In this document: positions 5,588-11,168 of the stretch, one piece after another
Numbering within the stretch: position 1 is the first letter of the stretch
Layout: every line of letters begins with the position of its first letter
DNA from: an uncultured Holophagaceae bacterium
GTDB lineage: Bacteria > Acidobacteriota > Holophagae > Holophagales > Holophagaceae
Reading direction: 5' to 3'
DNA: 11,168 nt
Assembly: GCA_903890595.1 (NCBI GenBank)
Contig: CAITBU010000459.1
Coordinates: forward strand, 1-11,168
Notes under the pieces: generated by a model
Databases searched by the model: none
Seen by the model: only the letters and a program-made list of their open reading frames with translations
What the model was told of the DNA's origin: nothing
Translations under genes and position numbers: made by a program

Positions 5588-6193
5588 ATGACTGCGATCA
5601 TCCTGGACTACTTCGGTGACTGGAAGACCCGCCTGCTGACCTGCCCCACCTGTGGCTGGACAGGCACGTTCCGGGAGGGCTTGACCGAGATCTATGATTC
5701 GCTGGAGGACTGCGAGTGCCCCGGGGAACATGGCTCCCTGGCCCGGCCCATGTTGGCGATCCTGCCTTTTCCTACATTGGAGGATTCCCGGCGGAACTGG
5801 GCCAGCCTCCCTGAAGCGGAGAAGGCCCACGTGGAGGCCATCGAGGTGTCACTGAACGCATTCGAGCGCCTGAAGCTGAGGTCCGCAGCCGCCCTTCCTG
5901 ACCTTCCCGACCCGGTGCTGGACCTGCTCTGGGACCAGGAGGGCGACGAGGTCGTGCTCCGCCTGGGGGACCGGGAGGTCTGGCGGGAGCCTGTGCGCTA
6001 CGAGGCCGTCTGGCGCTTCGACGAGGTCCTGGCCTTGCTCCGGGAGAAGTACGGTGCCCGGCTGCGCGATCTGCTGCCCACTCCGGCCAGCGAGTACCAC
6101 CTCTACGGCGACAAGCTCTGGTCTCCGGGCGCCGTCCAGCGCACGCGCGAAGGGCTGCGGCTGGCGTGGGAAGCGGCCCAGCAGACGCCCTGA
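5588..6193 (+). CDS. Zinc-ribbon-containing protein of unknown function
   Basis: A 201-residue cytoplasmic protein without a known function. The N-terminal part (MTAIILDYFGDW, then LTCPTCGWTGTF at 17-28 and DCECPGE at 41-47) has four cysteines (19, 22, 42, 44) that could hold one zinc. The order 'IILDYFGDW...CPTCGW-G' followed by 'ILPFPTLEDSRRNWA' resembles the start of small uncharacterised CPxCGW proteins that I recall. The C-terminal part (110-180) has a compact acidic and aromatic region (VLDLLWDQEGDEVVLRLGD) and the phrases REKYGARLRDLLPT and SEYHLYGDKL. The frame is open back to 5420, but GGAG at 5579-5582 selects the ATG at 5588. The HAD gene follows on the same strand after 32 bases but has its own -10. 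Confidence 0.7.
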   Translation: MTAIILDYFGDWKTRLLTCPTCGWTGTFREGLTEIYDSLEDCECPGEHGSLARPMLAILPFPTLEDSRRNWASLPEAEKAHVEAIEVSLNAFERLKLRSAAALPDLPDPVLDLLWDQEGDEVVLRLGDREVWREPVRYEAVWRFDEVLALLREKYGARLRDLLPTPASEYHLYGDKLWSPGAVQRTREGLRLAWEAAQQTP

Positions 6194-6214
6194 GGCAGGG
6201 CCCCTGGCGGCGGG

Positions 6215-6220
6215 TATCCT
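6215..6220 (+). promoter_or_regulatory. -10-like element immediately before the HAD gene
   Basis: TATCCT is followed by five bases (GGCCC) and then the ATG at 6226. It lies in the 32-base gap after the zinc-ribbon gene. It matches four of six consensus bases and lacks the TGn seen at the other three sites. A leaderless transcript is plausible but less certain than for those. Confidence 0.35.
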
Positions 6221-6225
6221 GGCCC

Positions 6226-6906
6226 ATGCGCCGCCCGAAACTGATCCTCTTCGACCTGGATGGCACCCTCCTGGACAGTGCGCCGGACCTGGCTCACTGC
6301 GTCAACGTGATGCTGGCGCACTTTGGCCGGCCCCCCTGCGGCGAGGACGAGGTCCGCACCTGGGTGGGCAACGGCACGGCGCGGCTGGTGGGCCGGGCGC
6401 TGACGGGCAGCTTGAATGGCGACCCGGGCGTAGCGGCGGTGGCCGAAGCCCTGCCTGTGTTCATGGCGGCCTACGCTCAGCACGCCCTGGTGCATTCGGT
6501 GCTCTATCCCGGTGCGCGGGAGTGCCTTGCCGCCCTGGCGGACGCAGGCCATGCCCTGGGCTGCGTCACCAACAAGGCCGCGCGCTTCACAGAGCCGGTG
6601 CTGCGGCAGCTGGGCCTGCTGAACGCCTTCGGGCTCGTGCTCAGCGGCGACTCCCTGCCGGAGATGAAGCCCCATCCCATGCCGCTGCTGCATGCGGCAG
6701 CGCACTTCGGCGTTCTGCCTGCCGACAGCCTGCTGGTGGGCGACTCCGTGACTGATGTGCAGGCGGCCCGGGCCGCAGGCTTTGGCATCATCTGCATGAG
6801 CTACGGCTACAACCACGGCCGCGACATCCGGGAGGCCAAGCCCGATGCCGTCCTCGACAGCCTGGCAGCGCTGCCGGTTCTGCTGGCGGGGATGGCTCAA
6901 ACGTAG
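6226..6906 (+). CDS. gph: HAD hydrolase, phosphoglycolate phosphatase-like
   Basis: A 226-residue HAD-superfamily phosphatase. All four motifs are present: I, FDLDGTLLDS (nucleophile Asp10, acid/base Asp12); II, CVTNKA (Thr115); III, EMKPHP (Lys148); IV, VGDSVTDVQAARAAG (Asp173, Asp177). The helical cap between residues 19 and 95 and the 'VGNGTARLVGRAL' segment match the phosphoglycolate phosphatase (Gph) group, which removes 2-phosphoglycolate formed during repair of oxidised DNA ends or by oxygenase side reactions. Related pyrophosphatases such as PpaX share this architecture, so substrate is inferred. The frame is open from 6166, but the ATG at 6226 matches the family N-terminus and follows a -10-like TATCCT. 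Its stop lies 11 bases from the stop of the convergent DUF2442 gene; no terminator is visible between them. Confidence 0.85.
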   Translation: MRRPKLILFDLDGTLLDSAPDLAHCVNVMLAHFGRPPCGEDEVRTWVGNGTARLVGRALTGSLNGDPGVAAVAEALPVFMAAYAQHALVHSVLYPGARECLAALADAGHALGCVTNKAARFTEPVLRQLGLLNAFGLVLSGDSLPEMKPHPMPLLHAAAHFGVLPADSLLVGDSVTDVQAARAAGFGIICMSYGYNHGRDIREAKPDAVLDSLAALPVLLAGMAQT

Positions 6907-6917
6907 ATGAAAAAGGA

Positions 6918-7181
6918 TTAGGGCAAGGGCTGGGATGACAAACATTCTACGGGCCGCATTTCTGCGAGGAGCGTTTCGGGTGCGATATCTTGTTCGTGGG
7001 GCCAGGTCACGGCGCCCAGCAGGGTGCTGACCTGGTTGAAGTAGGCCACCTCGCGTAACTCGCAGAAGGTGCCCCGACCCAGGTAGGGCTTCACGTCGAA
7101 GATCCCCTTGCGCCCATCCTCAATCTCCACGTAGATCTGGAAATCGGGAAGTGGCTTGACCACCTTAACGTCCCAGTGCAT
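6918..7181 (-). CDS. DUF2442 family protein (partner of DUF4160)
   Basis: An 87-residue protein. VKVVKPLPDFQIYVEIEDGRKGIFDVKPYLGRGTF covers residues 5-39, and EVAYFNQVSTLLGAVTWPHEQDIAPETLLAEM covers 44-75. Together they reproduce the DUF2442 pattern: a small beta-rich fold with the late signature W-P-x-x-x-DIAPETL. Molecular function is not established. It begins seven bases after the stop of the DUF4160 gene, with a TGAGG overlapping that stop as ribosome site, so the two are almost certainly translated from one message. The frame is open back to 7313 over the DUF4160 gene; that part is a shadow. The C-terminal tail (PVECLSSQPLP) goes beyond the usual end. Confidence 0.85.
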   Translation of the reverse strand: MHWDVKVVKPLPDFQIYVEIEDGRKGIFDVKPYLGRGTFCELREVAYFNQVSTLLGAVTWPHEQDIAPETLLAEMRPVECLSSQPLP

Positions 7182-7188
7182 GTATGCC

Positions 7189-7455
7189 TCAGAGTGGTTC
7201 AATCTTATATGGATTTTCGCCACTGACGGCCAATTCCCAGTCTGCCAATAACTCATCGCGGTGGAGCTCGATCCAGGCCTGTACCAACCGTAACTGTTTG
7301 CGAGGAATCTCACCCGCTAGGATGTCCCCCTCACCCAGGCTTATGGAGGCCTCGAACTCAGCGTACTTTGCGTGCAGGTGCGGCAGGTTGTGATGCTGGT
7401 TATCCAGCAAGTACATGCGGATGATGATGCCGTAGAACATCGAGATGATTGGCAT
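7189..7455 (-). CDS. DUF4160 family protein (possible toxin-like partner)
   Basis: An 88-residue protein starting MPIISMFYGIIIRMYLLDNQHHNLPHLHAKYAEFEASI. The 'MPxIxxFxG' start, the histidine-rich DNQHHNLPHLHAKY (18-31), the GEIPRKQLRLVQAWIELHRDELLADWE helix pair (48-74) and the ending YKIEPL match DUF4160 (PF13711). Members are commonly encoded next to a DUF2442 protein, as here, and the pair has been thought to be toxin-antitoxin-like; I know of no defined activity. GGAGGT four bases before the ATG at 7455 sets the start, rather than the in-frame ATG at 7473. The gene begins 30 bases after topA on the same strand. Base composition is lower than in its neighbours (28 of 60 bases G/C at 7201-7260), which suggests acquisition. 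Confidence 0.85.
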   Translation of the reverse strand: MPIISMFYGIIIRMYLLDNQHHNLPHLHAKYAEFEASISLGEGDILAGEIPRKQLRLVQAWIELHRDELLADWELAVSGENPYKIEPL

Positions 7456-7485
7456 GACAACCTCCATGCGCACAACTATTAAGGC

Positions 7486-9924
7486 TCACCCCATGGGCTC
7501 TTCGTGCTGGCACTTGGGGCAGATCAGCACCTGGATGGGCTCCTTGCCGCGGGGCTTGCGGGTCTTCTCGCCCATGCTCGGGTTCTTGCACGCAGGGCAG
7601 GTGACGGGGACGGGCTTGTCCCAGGCGGTGTGGTCGCACTTGGGGTAGTTGGTGCAGCCGTAGAAGATCTTGCCGAAGCGCGTCTTGCGAGGGCTGAGGC
7701 CGCCGCCGCACTTGGGGCAGGGCACCGCGAGGATGTCCTTCTTCACCGTCTTGCAGGTGGGGTAGTCGATGCAGCAGACGAACTCGCCGTAGCGGCCGTG
7801 GCGCTTCACGAAGGGCTTGCCGCAGGTGCCGCAGGGCTCGCCGGTGGGCTCGTCCGCAGGCACGGGGATGCCCTTGGGATCGGCCTTCACAATGCCCTTG
7901 CACTTGGGGTAGCTGGGGCAGGCCCAGAAGGGCCCCCACTGGCCCTTGCGCAGGTTCATGGGGGTGGTGCCGCAGAGGGGGCACTCCGGCGCGTCCTCCG
8001 GCTCCTCCAGCTTTTCCACTTCCTCGGTGTGGCTGCACTCCGGGTACTTGGAGCAGCCGAAGAAGAGCCCGTTCTTGCCGATGCGCTTGAGGATCGCGCC
8101 CGCACACTTGGGACAGGTCTTGTCCGTGGCGACGCCGGCCTTGAGGTTTTGCATGTCGGCCCCGGCGGCCTTCAGGGAGGCCTCGAAGGGACCGTAGAAG
8201 TCCGTCATGGCCTTCTTGAAAGTGAGGCCACCCTCCTCGATGCGGTCCAGGCTGGCCTCCATGCTGGAGGTGTAGCTGGGGTCCAGCAGGTCCTTGAAGC
8301 CCTGAATCAGCAGGTCCGTTACCACCATGCCCAGCTCGGTTGGCTTGAAGCGGGCCTCGTGCTTCTTTACGTAGTCCCGGTCCTGGATGGTGGAGATGAT
8401 GCTGGCGTAGGTGCTGGGGCGGCCGATGCCGTCCTCTTCCAGCTCCTTCACCAGGGTGGCTTCGTTGAAGCGGGCGGGCGGCTTGGTGTGCTGCTGGTCA
8501 GCATCCAGCTGTTCCAGGCGCAGGGGCTCGCCCTGCTTCATGGCTGGCAGGGCCGTGCCGTCGTCTTCTTCTTCGCCATCCGGAGAGGTGGCGTCCGCGA
8601 TGGCCTCGGCCTCGGCTTCGGTCTTGTCGGCGCGGTACACCGCCAGCCAGCCGGCGAAGCGCTCGATCTCGCCCTTGGCCTCGAACACGGCCGTGTCGGC
8701 GCCCACCGGGGCCTCGGTCTGGACCACGGTCTCGTCGAAGCGGGCGGCCTCCATCTGGGAGGCCATGGTGCGGCGCCAGATGAGGGCGTAGAGGCGGAAC
8801 TGGTCCGGCTCCAGGTGGCCGCGCAGGCTCTCCGGCGTGCGCGTGATGTCCGTGGGACGGATGGCCTCGTGAGCGTCCTGGGCGCCGGCCTTGCCCGTGT
8901 AGACGCGGGCCTTGGCGGGCAGGTACTCCTTGCCGTATTTCTTGGCGATGAAGTCGCGGGTGGCCTCGATGGCCTCGGGGGCCATGCGGGGCGAGTCGGT
9001 GCGCATGTAGGTGATGAGGCCCACCGGGCCCTCGCCGAAGTCCGCGCCTTCATAAAGGCGCTGGGCGTTCTGCATGGTGCGGCTGACGCTCATCTTGAGC
9101 TTCTGGGCGGACTCCTGCTGCAGCTTGGCCGTGGTGAAGGGGGCGGCCGGGTTGCGGCGCTTCTCCTTGGTCTCCAGGCTGGTGACTTTATAGGTGGCCT
9201 TTTCCAAGGAGGCCTTCAGGGTCTTGGCCTGGGCGGCATCCCCCACCCGGCGCTGGGTGGCGCGGTTGCCGGTCTGCAGGGCCTGGCCCCCCAGCTTCAC
9301 CAGCTTCATCCAGAAGGAGGGCGGCAGCGGGGCGGCGAAGCGGGCCTTGAGCACCCAGTATTCAACGGGGTTGAAGGCCAGGATCTCCCGCTCCCGGTCC
9401 ACGATGATGCGCACAGCGACGCTCTGCACCCGGCCGGCGCTGAGGCCCCGGCGGACCTTCTCCCAGAGCACCTGGCTGACCTTGTAGCCCACCAGTCGGT
9501 CGAGCACGCGGCGGGCCCGCTGGGCGTCCACCAGCTTGCGGTTGATGACGGTGGGGGCGGCCATGGCCTTCTGGATGCCGGCGGGGGTGATCTCATTAAA
9601 GAGGACGCGGTGCACCGGCAGGGCCTTGGGGGGCTTGATGGCCTCCAGCAGGTGCCAGCTGATGGCCTCTCCCTCGCGGTCAGGGTCCGTTGCGAGGATC
9701 AGCTCGTCGGCGGTCTTGGCGGCGGCCCGTAGCTCCCGGACCACCTTTTCTTTGGCCGGACTGATCTCGTACTCCTCCTGGAAGCCGTTCTCCACGTCCA
9801 CGCCCAGCTTCCGGGGCAGGTCGCGGATATGGCCCACAGAAGCCATGACCTTGTACCCCTTGCCAAGGTACTTGGTGATGGTCTTCGCCTTGGATGGGCT
9901 TTCCACGATCACGAGTTTGGTCAC
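7486..9924 (-). CDS. topA: DNA topoisomerase I (type IA)
   Basis: An 812-residue enzyme that relaxes negatively supercoiled DNA by cutting and resealing one strand. The Toprim domain (about 1-115) starts LVIVESPSKAKTI with Glu8 and carries ATDPDREGEAI (78-88) with the metal-binding Asp80, Asp82 and Glu84. The cleavage domain has GLITYMRTDSPRM (302-314); Tyr306 is the covalent nucleophile and Arg308 its partner. Also present are LSAGRVQSVAVR (161-172), AHEAIRPT (351-358) and GIGRPSTYASII (499-510). The C-terminus has four Toprim-type zinc ribbons (604-630, 648-675, 698-724, 736-763) and a fifth, divergent CxxC pair (776-805). The start is a GTG at 9924-9922 behind GGGGAG; E. coli TopA is slightly longer. 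The gene follows dprA after 48 bases, as in many bacteria. Confidence 0.97.
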   Translation of the reverse strand: MTKLVIVESPSKAKTITKYLGKGYKVMASVGHIRDLPRKLGVDVENGFQEEYEISPAKEKVVRELRAAAKTADELILATDPDREGEAISWHLLEAIKPPKALPVHRVLFNEITPAGIQKAMAAPTVINRKLVDAQRARRVLDRLVGYKVSQVLWEKVRRGLSAGRVQSVAVRIIVDREREILAFNPVEYWVLKARFAAPLPPSFWMKLVKLGGQALQTGNRATQRRVGDAAQAKTLKASLEKATYKVTSLETKEKRRNPAAPFTTAKLQQESAQKLKMSVSRTMQNAQRLYEGADFGEGPVGLITYMRTDSPRMAPEAIEATRDFIAKKYGKEYLPAKARVYTGKAGAQDAHEAIRPTDITRTPESLRGHLEPDQFRLYALIWRRTMASQMEAARFDETVVQTEAPVGADTAVFEAKGEIERFAGWLAVYRADKTEAEAEAIADATSPDGEEEDDGTALPAMKQGEPLRLEQLDADQQHTKPPARFNEATLVKELEEDGIGRPSTYASIISTIQDRDYVKKHEARFKPTELGMVVTDLLIQGFKDLLDPSYTSSMEASLDRIEEGGLTFKKAMTDFYGPFEASLKAAGADMQNLKAGVATDKTCPKCAGAILKRIGKNGLFFGCSKYPECSHTEEVEKLEEPEDAPECPLCGTTPMNLRKGQWGPFWACPSYPKCKGIVKADPKGIPVPADEPTGEPCGTCGKPFVKRHGRYGEFVCCIDYPTCKTVKKDILAVPCPKCGGGLSPRKTRFGKIFYGCTNYPKCDHTAWDKPVPVTCPACKNPSMGEKTRKPRGKEPIQVLICPKCQHEEPMG

Positions 9925-9972
9925 TGAGCACTCCCCTGGGGGCTAAGGATGGGACCTAGAACCGGAGGGTTG

Positions 9973-10806
9973 TCAAGGGGCGGGACCTAGCCCCAGGTCC
10001 TCCAGGAGGCCCTCCGGGGATAGGCAAATCCTTGCGGCAGCTTCCCTTAGTAAAAAATTTGGACCTTCTGCAGAAGGATCCTCCGGGGAGCCCGGGCAGA
10101 CCCACAGGTCCTTCCCCAGGTCCAGGGCCAGGCGGGCGGTGACCAGGGAACCGGACCGGAGCCGGGCCTCGGTGACCAGGACGCCGTCGGTCCAGGCCGC
10201 CAGCAGCCAATTGCGCCGGGGGAAGTGCCACTTGAGGGGCCGGGCCTCCGGGGGAAAGAGGGTGATGACACCACCTCCGGCCGCCACCATGCGGTCCATG
10301 AGGGGCTGGTGCTCCGGTGGGTAGGGATGGTTCAGGCCCGAGCCCAGGATGCCCCAGGTGGCCCCGGCCCGCAGGGCGCCCTCGTGGGCGGCGGCGTCGA
10401 TGCCCCGGGCCAGGCCCGAGACCACCGCCACCCCAGCCCGGGTGAGGGCCTCGGCCCAGTCCCGGGTGCGGGTCCGGCCCCGGAGACTGGCCTGACGACT
10501 CCCCACCACGGCCAGTCTGGGTCCCTCCGGGGGCAGGGTCCCCCGCACCCACAGAGCCACGGGGTAGGGCAGGACCGCCAGCAGGGCGTCCACCCCGGGG
10601 TCGCCGGGCAGCAGGAGGTGCGCCCCTCGGTCAGCGGCTTCCTGAATGCGCCGGGGTAGGCTGGCGGCCACTCCGGCCAGATCTGCCGCCAAGGCCGAGG
10701 GCAGGGTTGGTGTCCCGCCCTGCTCAAGGACGGTCCAGAGGTCGGCCTTCTGGCGTTCCGGCCAGTCCAGGACAGCAAAGGCGAGGGCCCAGATGCGGAG
10801 GTCCAT
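9973..10806 (-). CDS. dprA: DNA processing protein DprA
   Basis: A 277-residue DprA/Smf protein, which in natural transformation binds incoming single-stranded DNA and loads RecA. The Rossmann-like core is complete: RLAVVGSRQAS (97-107), VVSGLARGIDAAAHEGAL (128-145), GILGSGLNHPYPPEH (152-166), HFPRRNWLLA, EARLRSGSLVTARLALDLGKDLWVCPGS and GPNFLLREAA. The N-terminal helical part (1-60) is short, and there is no C-terminal winged-helix (DML1) domain, so this is a compact form. I start at the ATG at 10806-10804 (MDLRIWALAFAV), which resembles other DprA starts; the frame is open to an ATG at 10860. No strong ribosome site is seen. topA follows, and rpmB diverges upstream. The last 30 codons include an unusual AT-rich stretch, described separately. 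Confidence 0.93.
   Translation of the reverse strand: MDLRIWALAFAVLDWPERQKADLWTVLEQGGTPTLPSALAADLAGVAASLPRRIQEAADRGAHLLLPGDPGVDALLAVLPYPVALWVRGTLPPEGPRLAVVGSRQASLRGRTRTRDWAEALTRAGVAVVSGLARGIDAAAHEGALRAGATWGILGSGLNHPYPPEHQPLMDRMVAAGGGVITLFPPEARPLKWHFPRRNWLLAAWTDGVLVTEARLRSGSLVTARLALDLGKDLWVCPGSPEDPSAEGPNFLLREAAARICLSPEGLLEDLGLGPAP
10051..10077 (-). other. AT-rich hairpin and U UUU UUA heptamer inside dprA
   Basis: Within dprA the minus strand reads a perfect 14-base palindrome CCTTCTGCAGAAGG (10077-10064), then TCCAAA and a run of six T before A. The heptamer T TTT TTA (10057-10051) is in phase with the dprA codons (AAT TTT TTA). The shape resembles a small hairpin and T-tract, or a slippery site. 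Function is not shown. Confidence 0.35.
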
Positions 10807-10855
10807 GGTGAATCCAGGGGGGTGGGAGCCTATCCTGGGTCGGGCAGGAGGGCCA

Positions 10856-10876
10856 CGCAAGGCCTTTCCCCTTGCG
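10856..10876. promoter_or_regulatory. Inverted repeat between dprA and rpmB, possible operator
   Basis: Perfect 7-base arms CGCAAGG (10856-10862) and CCTTGCG (10870-10876) are separated by seven bases. Each arm contributes a TTGCG, and on the plus strand this overlaps the proposed -35 of rpmB. Dyad size and place fit a repressor or activator site, but no regulator is identified. Confidence 0.4.
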
Positions 10877-10899
10877 CTTCGGGCCTGGACGGATAAACT
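10872..10899 (+). promoter_or_regulatory. Putative rpmB promoter
   Basis: TTGCGC at 10872-10877, a 16-base spacer and TAAACT at 10894-10899 form a moderate match to a housekeeping promoter. The expected start near 10906 leaves a leader of about 35 bases with GAGG ahead of the rpmB ATG. The site is chosen mainly because it is the only AT-rich hexamer in the gap. Confidence 0.4.
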
Positions 10900-10940
10900 A
10901 ATTGTCTTGGCCGTTTGCCGCTTCCGATCGTGAGGTTCCC

Positions 10941-11132
10941 ATGTCCCGTCAGTGCGAAATCTGTGGCAAGAAGCCCCAGTTCGGGAACAATGTGTCCCAC
11001 TCCAACAATGTCACCAAGCGTCGGTGGAACCCCAACATCCAGCGCGTCCGCGCCCTGGTTGGCGGCGCCCCCAAGCGTCTGCGCGTCTGCACCTCCTGCA
11101 TCCAGGCGGGCAAGGTCCTCAAGGCCTGCTAG
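10941..11132 (+). CDS. rpmB: 50S ribosomal protein L28 (bL28), zinc-binding form
   Basis: A 63-residue ribosomal protein beginning MSRQCEICGKKPQFGNNVSHSNN and followed by KRRWNPNIQRV, the standard bL28 signature. Four cysteines (5 and 8 in CEIC, 50 and 53 in CTSC) make this the zinc-binding 'C+' form. The ending IQAGKVLKAC is typical apart from the extra terminal Cys63. GAGG at 10932-10935, five bases before the ATG, fixes the start; the frame opens at 10902, but the extra residues do not belong to the family. It stands alone here, with its promoter in the gap shared with dprA. No rpmG (L33) is seen in the remaining 36 bases. Confidence 0.97.
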   Translation: MSRQCEICGKKPQFGNNVSHSNNVTKRRWNPNIQRVRALVGGAPKRLRVCTSCIQAGKVLKAC

Positions 11133-11155
11133 GAACTCCCCAAACGCAGAGCGGC

Positions 11156-11168
11156 GGCCCTCGGGGCC
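11156..11168 (+). terminator. Possible rpmB terminator stem, cut by window edge
   Basis: GGCCC (11156-11160) and GGGCC (11164-11168) can pair around a three-base loop, 24 bases after the rpmB stop. Any T-tract would lie beyond the window, so this is tentative. Confidence 0.25.

Noticed and set aside
7504..9732. A 742-codon open frame on the plus strand opposite topA
   Set aside because: Its translation is low-complexity Gly/Leu/Ala/Val text without motifs, as expected opposite a GC-rich gene. The minus strand encodes a complete, motif-perfect TopA.
10807..10860. Upstream in-frame ATG at 10860 as the dprA start
   Set aside because: The added residues are Arg/Pro/Gly-rich, do not resemble DprA N-termini, and would overlap the dyad and promoter region of rpmB.

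Overview
The window is a GC-rich (visibly about 65-70% G+C) piece of a bacterial chromosome. It carries thirteen complete protein genes and one truncated at the left edge. An outer-membrane beta-barrel with a terminal Phe, several signal peptides and the dprA-topA order point to a diderm (Gram-negative) bacterium. Protein style and base composition would suit the Acidobacteriota (Holophaga/Geothrix type), but that is an impression, not a demonstrated placement. I see no tRNA, rRNA, CRISPR array, insertion sequence or phage gene.

Layout. Positions 1-3000 are all on the minus strand. They hold the start of a membrane sensor-domain protein (1-125), a six-helix TauE/SafE-DsbD-like membrane protein with metal-type cysteine motifs (208-966), a small outer-membrane barrel (1065-1682), and a three-gene set of a small winged-helix-like protein, a DUF2164 protein and a two-helix membrane protein (1815-2945). 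A divergent AT-rich spacer leads to a secreted protein with two alpha-beta repeats (3161-3982, plus). An alpha/beta hydrolase (4123-4824) and a DinB/YfiT-like metal-fold protein (4900-5433) follow on the minus strand. A zinc-ribbon protein (5588-6193) and a phosphoglycolate-phosphatase-like HAD enzyme (6226-6906) lie on the plus strand. The right third is dprA, topA, a DUF4160 gene and a DUF2442 gene, all minus and probably read in that order. It ends with rpmB (ribosomal protein L28), divergent from dprA.

How genes work together. DprA (loading of RecA on incoming ssDNA) and TopA (relaxation of negative supercoils) are a commonly seen neighbour pair. The DUF4160-DUF2442 pair is inserted just behind topA, is more AT-rich, and looks like a small mobile two-gene module of possible toxin-antitoxin type. 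The other genes are mostly single units.

Most interesting signals. Three minus-strand genes begin exactly six bases after an extended -10 element (TGnGATACT), and a fourth begins five bases after TATCCT. This is the geometry of leaderless mRNAs, and it moves the hydrolase start to a GTG. Two different short-repeat elements bracket the hydrolase gene. One is a large hairpin likely to end transcription in both directions; the other supplies the last codons of the DinB gene. The 3' end of dprA has a patch of atypical codons with a small hairpin and an in-phase U UUU UUA heptamer. I found no clear new multi-gene defence or metabolic system.
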